From Pinisolibacter aquiterrae (GTDB lineage: Bacteria > Pseudomonadota > Alphaproteobacteria > Rhizobiales > Ancalomicrobiaceae), in assembly GCF_019160155.1 (NCBI RefSeq), contig NZ_JAFNIH010000041.1, forward strand, positions 414,871 to 478,870: 64,000 nt of DNA, given 5' to 3'. Positions 42,297-50,075 of this stretch are shown piece after piece. The notes below the pieces were generated by a model. That model worked only from the letters and a program-made list of their open reading frames with translations, did not search any database and was not told the DNA's origin. The position numbers and the translations under genes are program-made. Positions within the stretch are counted from its first letter, which is position 1, and every line of letters starts with the position of its first letter.

Positions 42297-43463
42297 TCAG
42301 TAGTCGACGAAGTCGGTCAGCGGGGTGAAGGTCTTGGACTTGGCGTCGAGCCGATAGACCGCGACCGCGGTTCCCGCGAGCTGCTTGGCGTTGTCGAAGG
42401 AGATCGGGGCGGTGAGGCCGTCGGTGTCGTAGCCCTTGAGCGCCTTCAGCTTGGCGATCGTGCAGGCCCGGGTCAGATCCTTGCCGCAGTCGCCCATCGC
42501 CTTGGCGAGCACCTTGACGCCGACATAGGTGATGTAAGTGTAGCGGTTGATCGCGCCGATCTCCTCGGCCGAGGCGTATTTCTTCGCCTTCTCCATGAAC
42601 CGATCGATCGCCCGGCCCTGGAGGGCGACGTAGTCGCCGACGAGATAGTCGTATCCCGCCGGGGCCGAGAGGTTGACGGAGGGGGGCATGTCCTCGCTCC
42701 ACACCGAGGCGATCTGCAGATCCATGCCGTTCTTGCGGGCCTCCGCGAGGATGTTGGCGGCGCCGGCGATGATGCCGCCGTTGGCGAGCACGCCGACGCC
42801 GGCCTGCTTCATCTGCGCGACCTCCGCCGCGAAGTTGGAGGTGCCCTTCTTGAAGCGCAGACGGATCGCGTCCTTGACGCCGAATTCCTTGACGGCGCGA
42901 TCGTAGCCGTGCTCGACGGCGACGCCGAAGTCGTCGTCCTGGCGGATCAAGCCGTAGACCGCGTTGGCGGGCTTGGCCTTGTCGTGGATGTATTTGAGCT
43001 GGGCGTAGAAGGCGTTCGCGTAGCTCGCGCCGATGGTGAAGACCGAGGGGCGGACCGGCTCGTAGACGAGTTCGTTGGGCGCGGTCGTCACCACGGTCGG
43101 AAGATTGGCCTCGGTGATGAGCGGCATCATCGCCAGGACGTTCGCCGTCCCCGACGTGCCGTTGAGGGCGAAGATGCCGTCGACCTGGAGGAGCTTGGTC
43201 AGCGCCTGGAAGGACCGCGCCGGCACGTAGCCGTCGTCCTCGGTGACGATGGTGATCTTGCGGCCGTTGACGCCGCCGGTGGCGTTGATCTCCGCCGCCG
43301 CGATCTTGGAGCCGACCGAGACCGCGCGTCCGATGAAGGAGGCGGGACCCGTCATGATGTTCACGTCGCCGATCTTGATCTCGGTGTCGGTGACCCCGGG
43401 ATCGGCGGCGAGCGCGGACGTCGCCGTCATCAATGCGAATCCGATCACGATCAGAGACTTCAT
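42297..43463 (-). CDS. Branched-chain-type ABC transporter, periplasmic binding protein
   Basis: Peripla_BP_6 binding protein of 388 residues that gives the second Liv-type importer its specificity. A Sec signal peptide covers residues 1-20 (MKSLIVIGFALMTATSALA). The mature start DPGVTDTEIKIGDVNIMTGPASFIGRAV is typical. ATG 43463 is preceded by AAGGGAGGAA. In contrast to the usual order the gene lies after the permeases. The embedded acyl-CoA ligase gene in the same operon suggests that an organic acid, for example an aromatic, terpenoid or branched fatty acid, is imported and at once activated to its CoA ester. Confidence 0.9.
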   Translation of the reverse strand: MKSLIVIGFALMTATSALAADPGVTDTEIKIGDVNIMTGPASFIGRAVSVGSKIAAAEINATGGVNGRKITIVTEDDGYVPARSFQALTKLLQVDGIFALNGTSGTANVLAMMPLITEANLPTVVTTAPNELVYEPVRPSVFTIGASYANAFYAQLKYIHDKAKPANAVYGLIRQDDDFGVAVEHGYDRAVKEFGVKDAIRLRFKKGTSNFAAEVAQMKQAGVGVLANGGIIAGAANILAEARKNGMDLQIASVWSEDMPPSVNLSAPAGYDYLVGDYVALQGRAIDRFMEKAKKYASAEEIGAINRYTYITYVGVKVLAKAMGDCGKDLTRACTIAKLKALKGYDTDGLTAPISFDNAKQLAGTAVAVYRLDAKSKTFTPLTDFVDY

Positions 43464-43553
43464 GACTTCCTCCCTTGTCGATTGTCTTGTCGTTGGGATT
43501 CCTTGCGTCCCATCGCGGGGCCGCCTCGAGGGCATGGCTCCGGCGACGTCGTC

Positions 43554-44600
43554 TCAGTAGGCGAGGGGCCAGTTGCTCCAATAGGTTCGGATGTCCCGCC
43601 ACAGTCCGATCAGTCCGTCCGGCACCCAGCGCAGGAACACGACGATCACCACGCCGTAGGCCATGCCGCGGATCTCGAAGAGGTAGTTGCCGAGGAGCGA
43701 GGCGGTCGATCCCCCGAGCATCGCGAAGGCGAGCCGGATCATCTCCGGCAGGAACGAGAGAAAGATCGCCCCGAGGATCGCCCCGCCGATCGACCCGAGA
43801 CCGCCGAGGATCAGGAAGGCGATCGCCTCGATCGACAGGATGAGCGCGAAGACGTCGATGTTGATGAAGCGGATCTGCAGCGAGATCAGCGCCCCGGCCA
43901 CCCCGACGATGAAGGACGAGACCATGAAGGCGAGGAGCTTGTAGCGGACGAGATCGATGCCCATGACGCGCGCCGCGACGTCGTGATCGCGGATCGCCAT
44001 CCAGGCCCGCCCGATCCGCGTCCGCGCCAGATTGAGCGCCGTCAGGACCGAGAGCACGGCGACGCCGAGCACCAGGTAATAGAGCGGGGCGCCGCGCTGG
44101 ACGTCGAAACCGAGGATCTTCGCGCCGTTCACGAAGATGCCGTTCGGACCGTGGGTCACGCTCTCGGTATAGAGGATCACGTGATTGATGATGAAGGAGA
44201 AGGCGAGCGTGGTGATCGCCAGATAGAGCCCCTTGAGGCGGAGCGAGGGGATCCCGACCACGAGCGAGACAGCCGCCGCGACCACGCCGGAGGCGGGAAG
44301 CGTCGCCCAGACCGGCCAATGGTGATCGACCAGCAGCACCCCGTTGGTATAGGCGCCGACCGCGAGGAACCCGGCCTGACCGAGCGAAATGAGGCCGGTG
44401 GTTCCGGTGAGCACGTTGAGCCCGACCGCGCCGACGACCGCGATGAGCGCGGAGACGAGCAAGGTCGTCGAGTAGCCGTCGAGCACGACGGGGGCGATCA
44501 GAAGCGCCGCGAGCAGGGCCGCGACCCAGGCCCAGACCGTCGGGTTGTCGGACAGCGCGACATACTGGCTCCAGCGTTCCTTGTAGTGACCCGTCCGCAT
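43554..44600 (-). CDS. livM: Branched-chain-type ABC transporter permease LivM
   Basis: Inner-membrane permease of 348 residues with about ten hydrophobic helices. GLNVLTGTTGLISLGQAGFLAVGAYTNGVL and ILGGLGSIGGAILGAIFLSFLPE are the conserved LivM segments, and IRDHDVAARVMGIDLVRYKLLAF is the ATPase-contact loop. It begins 3 nt after the livH stop. A 90-nt gap (43464-43553) with nothing recognisable separates it from the binding-protein gene. Confidence 0.92.
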   Translation of the reverse strand: MRTGHYKERWSQYVALSDNPTVWAWVAALLAALLIAPVVLDGYSTTLLVSALIAVVGAVGLNVLTGTTGLISLGQAGFLAVGAYTNGVLLVDHHWPVWATLPASGVVAAAVSLVVGIPSLRLKGLYLAITTLAFSFIINHVILYTESVTHGPNGIFVNGAKILGFDVQRGAPLYYLVLGVAVLSVLTALNLARTRIGRAWMAIRDHDVAARVMGIDLVRYKLLAFMVSSFIVGVAGALISLQIRFINIDVFALILSIEAIAFLILGGLGSIGGAILGAIFLSFLPEMIRLAFAMLGGSTASLLGNYLFEIRGMAYGVVIVVFLRWVPDGLIGLWRDIRTYWSNWPLAY

Positions 44601-44603
44601 GGC

Positions 44604-45476
44604 TCAGACCCTCTCGATCTCACGGCTGCCGAAGAGGCCGTAGGGACGGACCATCAGCACGACGACGATGACGATGAAGCCGGAGATCTCGCGCATCCCC
44701 TGGCCGACGTATCCTTGGAAGAGGTTTTCGACGACGCCGATCACGAGGCCGGCGACCGAGGCGCCGATCACCGAGTCGAGCCCGCCGAGGATCACCGCCG
44801 GAAACGACTTCATCCCCTGGAACCACATGTCCGGCGCGAGCTTGAAGTTGGCGGCGAAGAGCACCCCGGCGATCGAGGCGATGGCGGAGGAGAACATCCA
44901 GGCGAAGGCGTGGATGCGGCTGACCGAGATCCCCGAGAGCCGCGCCGCCGTCTCGTTGGCCGCGACCGCGCGCATGGCGATGCCGATGCGGCTGAAGCGC
45001 AGGAAGATCCAGGCGATCGTCGTCACGCCCGCCATCGCCGCGACCAGCACCAGCTGCGCCGGATAGAAGGGCACCGGCCCGAGCCGGATCACCGTGTCGG
45101 GCAGGCCGACGTCGAAGACCGCCGGATCCGGCCCCCAGACCAGGATGACGAGGCCGCGCAGGATGACCGCGAGGCCGATCGTCACCATGACGATGGAGAA
45201 GACGGGTTCGCCGAGCATCGGCCGGATGAAGATCCGCTCGAGCAGGAGCCCGATCGCCATCGAGATCGGGATCGTCAGCGCCATCAGCATCAGGAACGAC
45301 AGCCCGGTGCGGTCGGCGACGGAGAAGGAGACGTAGGCGGTGAGCATCATCAACTCGCCCTGAGCGAAGTTGACGACGCCGGTCGCCTTGTAGACGAGGG
45401 CGAACCCCATGGCGATCAGCCCATAGGCGGCACCCGTCACCAGACCCGTCGAGACGAGGAGGAGCAGAAAGTCCAT
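44604..45476 (-). CDS. livH: Branched-chain-type ABC transporter permease LivH
   Basis: Inner-membrane permease of 290 residues. VTGAAYGLIAMGFALVYKATGVVNFAQGELMML is the LivH signature opening; AVAANETAARLSGISVSRIHAFAW is the coupling loop and AVILGGLDSVIGASVAGLVIG the conserved late helix region. Its ATG directly abuts the stop of the acyl-CoA ligase gene (shared base at 45476), so the two are coupled. Confidence 0.92.
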   Translation of the reverse strand: MDFLLLLVSTGLVTGAAYGLIAMGFALVYKATGVVNFAQGELMMLTAYVSFSVADRTGLSFLMLMALTIPISMAIGLLLERIFIRPMLGEPVFSIVMVTIGLAVILRGLVILVWGPDPAVFDVGLPDTVIRLGPVPFYPAQLVLVAAMAGVTTIAWIFLRFSRIGIAMRAVAANETAARLSGISVSRIHAFAWMFSSAIASIAGVLFAANFKLAPDMWFQGMKSFPAVILGGLDSVIGASVAGLVIGVVENLFQGYVGQGMREISGFIVIVVVLMVRPYGLFGSREIERV

Positions 45477-47317
45477 CAGGCGGTCCTCCCGTAGATCTCG
45501 GTGATCTCGTCCTTGAACTTGGTTTCGATGATGCGCCGGCGAACCTTCATGGTCGCCGTGAGTTCGCCGTCGTCATGATCGAGTTCCTTGGCGAGGATCA
45601 GGAACTTGCGGATGTTCTCCACCCGGGCGAAACGGTCGTTGACCCGGTTGACCTCGCCGGCGACCAGCTCGCGGACGGAGGCGTTTTCCGCCAGCGTGCG
45701 ATAGGTCGTGTAGGCGATCCGGCGTTCCTGAGCCCATTTGCCGGTCGCCTCGAAATCGACCTGGATCAGCGCCGACAGGAAGTTGCGGCCGTCGCCGAGA
45801 AGGATCGCCTCGCGGATGTAGGGACTGTCCTTGAGCGCGTTCTCGATCAGCGACGGCGTGATGTTCTTGCCGCCGGAGGTGATCAGGATGTCCTTCTTGC
45901 GGTCGAGAACCCGGATTTCGCCGTCGCCCTCGACCTCGACGATGTCGCCGGTGTGGAGCCAGCCGCCGGCGAGCGCCCGCGCCGAGGCCTCCTCGTCGAA
46001 GAGGTAGCCGACGAAGATGCTCGCCCCCCGGATGAGCAACTCGCCGTCCGCGGCGATCTTCTGGTCGAGGCCGGCGATCGGCAGGCCGGAACAACCGTAG
46101 GTGACGGCGCCCGGCTGCTGCATGTGCGAGACGCCGGCGCATTCGGTCATGCCGTAGATCTGGTAGAGCGGAACCCCGAGGATCCAGAAGAACAGCAGCA
46201 CTTCCGGCGAGACCGGCGCCCCGCCGCAGAAGCCGTTCCGCACCCGGTCGAGCCCGAGGAAACGGCGCAGTGCCCGGAAACAGGCGACCCGGAGGAGGAA
46301 GAACATCGCTCGATCGGCGAACGAGGCGAAGGCCCCGCCGTTCGCCAGCCGCCGCTCGGCGATGGGACGGCCGAGGCGCAGGCAGCGGGCGAGGACCCAT
46401 TGTTGGAAGCGGGTCGCGTCCTTCGAGCGATTGACGACCGACTGCTGCATCTTCTCCCAGATGCGCGGCACGCCGAGGAAGCCCGCCGGGGCGATCTCCC
46501 TGAGGTTCACGACGACCGTGTCGACGGATTCGGCGAAGTTCACCGTGCAGCCGGTGAGGAGCTGCATCACCATGGAGAAGCTGCGCTCGGCGACGTGGCA
46601 GAGCGGCAGATAACAGAGGACCGAATAGGTCTCCGCGTCGAGCCCGAGGGTGCGCACCACCTCGGCGGCGGAGGAGAGCATGTTGCGATGGCTGAGCATC
46701 GCCCCCTTCGGCATGCCGGTGGTGCCGGAGGTATAGACGATGATCGCGACGTCGCCCGGCTTGCCGGCCGCGAGCAACTCGTCGACGCGGCCGCCGAGCC
46801 GCGCCTCCTCGCGCCGCCCCAGCGCCTCGACGTCGGCGAAGGAATGGAGACCGTCCTCGGCATATTGCCGCATCCCCTTCATGTCGACGCAGACGAGGGT
46901 CAGCAGATCCGGCAGGCCGCCGGCGTTGCGCCGCGCGTCGAGGACCTTGTCGGTCTGTTCCTGGTCGCCGCAGACCACGAAACGCGTCTTGGAATGGCGG
47001 AGGATGTACTGCATCTCCGGCCAGGGGTTGGTCGGATAGATGCCGAGACAGGCGCCGCCGATCATCTGCGAGGCGAGATCGGCAATGAACCATTCGGGAC
47101 TGTCGTCACCGGCGACGGCGAGCCGCTCGCCCGGTTCGAATCCGAGCGCCATCAGGCCGATGGCGAAATGGCGCACCCGGTCGAAATATTGCCGCCAGGT
47201 GGTGCGACGCCAGAGGCCGCGATCCTTGTCGCGCAGAGCGAGCGCCGAGCCGCGCGTCCGCGCGTGATGCGCGAGGATCTGCGGCATGGTGAGCGTATGG
47301 GGGTCGAAGCCGATCAT
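45476..47317 (-). CDS. AMP-dependent acyl-CoA synthetase (long-chain type) inside the Liv operon
   Basis: Adenylate-forming ligase of 613 residues that turns a carboxylic acid into its CoA thioester via an acyl-AMP. P-loop-like motif IIVYTSGTTGMPKGAMLSH (about 195-213), A5-type YGMTECAG, GWLHTGDIVEVEG and the hinge/lysine region DRKKDILITSGGKNITP are all present. It overlaps livG by four bases and livH by one, so uptake and activation are produced together. This vectorial arrangement is known in Liv clusters for aromatic and other organic acids. Chain-length preference cannot be read. Confidence 0.92.
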   Translation of the reverse strand: MIGFDPHTLTMPQILAHHARTRGSALALRDKDRGLWRRTTWRQYFDRVRHFAIGLMALGFEPGERLAVAGDDSPEWFIADLASQMIGGACLGIYPTNPWPEMQYILRHSKTRFVVCGDQEQTDKVLDARRNAGGLPDLLTLVCVDMKGMRQYAEDGLHSFADVEALGRREEARLGGRVDELLAAGKPGDVAIIVYTSGTTGMPKGAMLSHRNMLSSAAEVVRTLGLDAETYSVLCYLPLCHVAERSFSMVMQLLTGCTVNFAESVDTVVVNLREIAPAGFLGVPRIWEKMQQSVVNRSKDATRFQQWVLARCLRLGRPIAERRLANGGAFASFADRAMFFLLRVACFRALRRFLGLDRVRNGFCGGAPVSPEVLLFFWILGVPLYQIYGMTECAGVSHMQQPGAVTYGCSGLPIAGLDQKIAADGELLIRGASIFVGYLFDEEASARALAGGWLHTGDIVEVEGDGEIRVLDRKKDILITSGGKNITPSLIENALKDSPYIREAILLGDGRNFLSALIQVDFEATGKWAQERRIAYTTYRTLAENASVRELVAGEVNRVNDRFARVENIRKFLILAKELDHDDGELTATMKVRRRIIETKFKDEITEIYGRTA

Positions 47318-48090
47318 GCCGCGCCTCGCTTGGAACCGAGATAGGCCTCGATGACGGCGGGATCGACCGACACCTCGTCGGGGGTGCCCTCGGCGATCCT
47401 GCGGCCGTGGTTGACGACGCAGACCCGGTCGGAGATGTCCATGACGATGCCCATGTCGTGCTCGACCATGAGGACGGTCATCCCGAGCTCGTCCTTGAGG
47501 TCGAGGATGAAGCGGGCGATGTCCTCCCGTTCCTCCTGGTTCATGCCCGAGACCATCTCGTCGAGGAGCAGGAGCCGCGGCTGGACGGCGAGGGCGCGCC
47601 CGAGTTCGACCTTCTTCTGCTGGCCGTAGGAGAGCGTGCCGACGACATGGTCGCGGATGTCCGCGATCTCGAGGAAGTCGATGATCTCCTCGACCCGTTC
47701 GCGCGCGCGGATCTCCTCGCGCCGTGCCCGGCCGAAGAACAGCGCCGCGGAGATCGGATCGGTCCGCAGATGGGCGTGCATGCCGACCAGCAGATTGTTC
47801 ACGACCGTCTCGTGCTTGAAGACCGCGAGGTTCTGAAAGGTGCGGGCGATGCCGAGATGGGCGAGCGTATGGGTCGGCACCTTGGTGAGGTCGCGACCGT
47901 CGAAGAGGATGCGCCCGTTGGTCGGACGCAGCACCGCGCTGATCAGGTTGAAGATCGTCGTCTTGCCGGCGCCGTTGGGGCCGATGAGACTGTAGATCTG
48001 GCCTTCCTGGACCGCGAATTCGACACCGTTCACGGCGGTGAGGCCACCGAAGCGCATGGTGACGTCGTGGAGGGAGAGGAGCGCGCTCAC
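47314..48090 (-). CDS. livG: Branched-chain-type ABC transporter ATPase LivG
   Basis: Cytoplasmic ATPase of 258 residues, one of two for the importer. Walker A GPNGAGKTTI (about 38-47), RTFQNLAVFKHETVVNNL, signature LSYGQQKKVELGRAL and Walker B LLLLDEMVSGMN are seen. The GTG at 48090 forms a GTGA overlap with the livF stop and starts immediately before the conserved LSLHDVTMRFGG; a GTG 9 nt upstream is the alternative. It ends in a four-base overlap with the acyl-CoA ligase gene. Confidence 0.92.
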   Translation of the reverse strand: MSALLSLHDVTMRFGGLTAVNGVEFAVQEGQIYSLIGPNGAGKTTIFNLISAVLRPTNGRILFDGRDLTKVPTHTLAHLGIARTFQNLAVFKHETVVNNLLVGMHAHLRTDPISAALFFGRARREEIRARERVEEIIDFLEIADIRDHVVGTLSYGQQKKVELGRALAVQPRLLLLDEMVSGMNQEEREDIARFILDLKDELGMTVLMVEHDMGIVMDISDRVCVVNHGRRIAEGTPDEVSVDPAVIEAYLGSKRGAA

Positions 48091-48875
48091 GACAGCCACC
48101 TCTTGCGACGCTTGTAGTGCTTCACGTCGCGCATGCTCTTGCGCGCGCCGCCGGACATGCCGAGGTAGAACTCCTGAACGTCGTCGTTGGCGCGGAGCTT
48201 CTCGGCGGCGCCGTCGAGGACGATGCGGCCGTTCTCGATGATGTAGCCGAACGAGGCCACCTCGAGCGCCAGCTGGGCGTTCTGCTCGATGAGCAGGACC
48301 GTCAGCTTCTCCTCGCGATTGAGGGTGACGATGGTCTCGAAGATGCCGTCGATGATCTGCGGCGCGAGCCCGAGCGAGGGCTCGTCGAGCATGACGAGGC
48401 GCGGCCGCCCCATCAGGGCGCGGCCGATCGCCACCATCTGCTGCTCGCCGCCGGAGAGATAGCCCGAGATCTCGTGGCGCCGCTCGTGGACGCGAGGAAA
48501 GAGCGCGTAGACACGGTCGAGCCCCTCGGCGACCTCCGAACGGCGGCGAGTGAAGCCGCCCATGAGCAGGTTCTCCTCGACGGTCAGCGTGGCGAACAGC
48601 GCCCGCCCCTCGGGAACCTGGATGAGGCCGCGCCGGACGATGTCGTCCGGCGTCGCCCTGCCGATCTCCTCGCCGAGGAAGGTGACCGTGCCGCCGACGA
48701 TCTCGCCGCCCTCCGGATGGAGGACGCCGGAAATCGCCTTCAGCAGGGTCGACTTGCCCGCGCCGTTCGAGCCCAGCAGGGCGACGATCGCGCCCGCCTC
48801 GACCTCGAGCGACACGTCGCGGACCGCCTCGATGGCGCGTCCGTAGACCACCTGGACGTTGGCGAGGCTCAGCAC
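48087..48875 (-). CDS. livF: Branched-chain-type ABC transporter ATPase LivF
   Basis: Cytoplasmic ATPase of 262 residues. It starts (GTG) VLSLANVQVVYGRAIEAVRDVSL, has Walker A GSNGAGKST, the LivF-type QVPEGRALFATLTVEENLLMG, signature LSGGEQQMVAIGRAL and Walker B LVMLDEPSLGLAP. The C-terminal tail is unusually basic (KSMRDVKHYKRRKRWLS). No good ribosome site lies before GTG 48875; instead a short upstream frame with a strong ribosome site ends across this start, implying coupling. A longer frame from GTG 49043 gives an Arg-rich extension unlike LivF proteins and is not favoured. Confidence 0.9.
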   Translation of the reverse strand: MLSLANVQVVYGRAIEAVRDVSLEVEAGAIVALLGSNGAGKSTLLKAISGVLHPEGGEIVGGTVTFLGEEIGRATPDDIVRRGLIQVPEGRALFATLTVEENLLMGGFTRRRSEVAEGLDRVYALFPRVHERRHEISGYLSGGEQQMVAIGRALMGRPRLVMLDEPSLGLAPQIIDGIFETIVTLNREEKLTVLLIEQNAQLALEVASFGYIIENGRIVLDGAAEKLRANDDVQEFYLGMSGGARKSMRDVKHYKRRKRWLS

Positions 48876-49012
48876 GGCGACACCCGCCGTTCGAGACGCT
48901 CCGCGAAGCGGCCTTCGACGAAATGAGCCGCGTTCGCAACGCACCCGGGCGAACGCCTCTCTCGGAGGACCGCGCGAGCCGCTCGACGTCGGGCGCGAAT
49001 GGTGCAGTGCAT
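48869..49012 (-). CDS. Possible 47-residue leader peptide coupled to livF
   Basis: ATG 49012 follows a near-ideal ribosome site, GGGAGGAA at 49025-49018, with 7 nt between the GGAGG core and the start. The frame encodes 47 Arg-rich residues (MHCTIRARRRAARAV...) and ends with TGA at 48871-48869, inside the first codons of livF (GTG 48875). The product resembles nothing known to me and may have no function beyond carrying ribosomes to livF. It is the best ribosome site in the 330-nt region 48876-49205. Confidence 0.45.
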   Translation of the reverse strand: MHCTIRARRRAARAVLRERRSPGCVANAAHFVEGRFAERLERRVSPC

Positions 49013-49102
49013 CAGAATTCCTCCCGTTCTTCTTGTCGTTCACCGATCGAGCGGCGACGTCTCATCATGCCGAATTTCGCTCTTGCATTGGCCGTCGCAT
49101 TG

Positions 49103-49117
49103 ATGAATTGTCTTCAT
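49103..49117. promoter_or_regulatory. TetR-type operator copy 1 (livF / crotonase divergent promoter)
   Basis: ATGAA-TTGTC-TTCAT, embedded in TTGATGAATTGTCTTCATT (49100-49118). The same 19-bp sequence with one change recurs at 54767-54785 and a shorter relative at 54613-54627. It overlaps the -10 of the predicted livF promoter (49116-49144). Likely bound by the TetR protein encoded at 51670. Confidence 0.7.
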
Positions 49118-49144
49118 TAGGGAGGCTTCGAAAGGGTTTGTCAA
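49116..49144 (-). promoter_or_regulatory. Predicted promoter of the livF-to-MaoC operon
   Basis: On the minus strand TTGACA (49144-49139), 17 nt, CCTAAT (49121-49116). The -35 is a perfect consensus and the -10 matches four of six bases. The operator at 49103-49117 overlaps its -10 and start region. It would give a leader of about 95 nt to the short upstream frame at 49012. Confidence 0.6.
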
Positions 49145-49205
49145 TCCCCTCGGACGCCGACCCGAAGCCGCCGCGAGAGGCCGGGGCGAGGAGGGGAGGA
49201 GAGCC

Positions 49206-50006
49206 ATGTCGGAATTGGAAACGGTGGCCGTCGATCGGCCGATGCCGGGCATCCTGCGCATCGCGCTGGCGCGGGGAACGGCGTTCAACACCTTGACCTT
49301 CGATCTCCTCGCCGATCTCGCCGCCGCGCTCGAGACGGCGCGTCGCGAAGGCGCGCGGGTGGTCGTGGTGACCGGCTCCGACGGCGTCTTCTGCGGCGGC
49401 GCGCATGTGAAGTACTTCACCCCCGCCGACGGCCGGCTCCGCTCGTCGCGCGCGGTGACCGAGGATTACGTCCGCCCGATTCTCGAGGTTTTCGGTCGGC
49501 TTCAGACCATGCCCTTCGCGACCATCGCGGCGATCGAGGGGCCCGCGCTCGGCGGCGGGCTCGAGCTGGCGCTCGCCTGCGATTTCCGCGTCGTCGCGGA
49601 GGACGCGACGATCGGTCTGCCCGAGGCGCGTCTCGGCGCCATCCCCGCCGGCGGGGGTCTGCAACTGCTCGCCAAGATCGTCGGCCGCGCCAAGGCGTTG
49701 GAGATGATCCTTCTCGGCGACCGGATGACCGGGCGGGCGGCGGCCGAGATCGGGCTCGCGATCGCCGCGGTCCCGGCCACCGATCTCGCGGACGCGGCGC
49801 TGAAACTCGCGGCGCGGCTGCTGAAGTGCAGCCCGATCGCCGTCGCGGCGGCGAAGAGAGCGATCTTCATTTGCGAGACCGCCGGCCATCGCGACGCCGA
49901 CGAGGCGGCTCTGAACGAACTCGCCGAGGTGGCGAGCGGCCCGGAGTGGGCGGAAGGCATGACCGCCTTCGTCGAGAAGCGGCGCGCCGCCTTCGTCCCG
50001 GCCTGA
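49206..50006 (+). CDS. Enoyl-CoA hydratase/isomerase family protein
   Basis: Crotonase of 266 residues. ARGTAFNTLTFDLLADLAAALE, the oxyanion segment GSDGVFCGGAHVKYF and IEGPALGGGLELALACDFRVVAEDATIGLPEARLGAIPAGGG are present; both catalytic Glu positions (GGGLELALA and LPEARLG) are occupied, so it is probably a genuine hydratase. GGGGAGGAGAG lies before the ATG. It is the first gene of a three-gene unit with an acyl-CoA ligase and the TetR regulator, divergent from livF with a shared operator. Confidence 0.9.
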   Translation: MSELETVAVDRPMPGILRIALARGTAFNTLTFDLLADLAAALETARREGARVVVVTGSDGVFCGGAHVKYFTPADGRLRSSRAVTEDYVRPILEVFGRLQTMPFATIAAIEGPALGGGLELALACDFRVVAEDATIGLPEARLGAIPAGGGLQLLAKIVGRAKALEMILLGDRMTGRAAAEIGLAIAAVPATDLADAALKLAARLLKCSPIAVAAAKRAIFICETAGHRDADEAALNELAEVASGPEWAEGMTAFVEKRRAAFVPA

Positions 50007-50075
50007 TGCCGGATTGACGCCGACCCGGAAATGGGATCGCCTCGGCGAAAAAGGACAAGGGAGGAAGCGCCGTCG

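Noticed and set aside
48876-49043. A 56-residue N-terminal extension of LivF from GTG 49043
   Set aside because: Arg-rich and unlike any LivF; the conserved protein begins at GTG 48875, and the strong ribosome site nearby serves a different frame.
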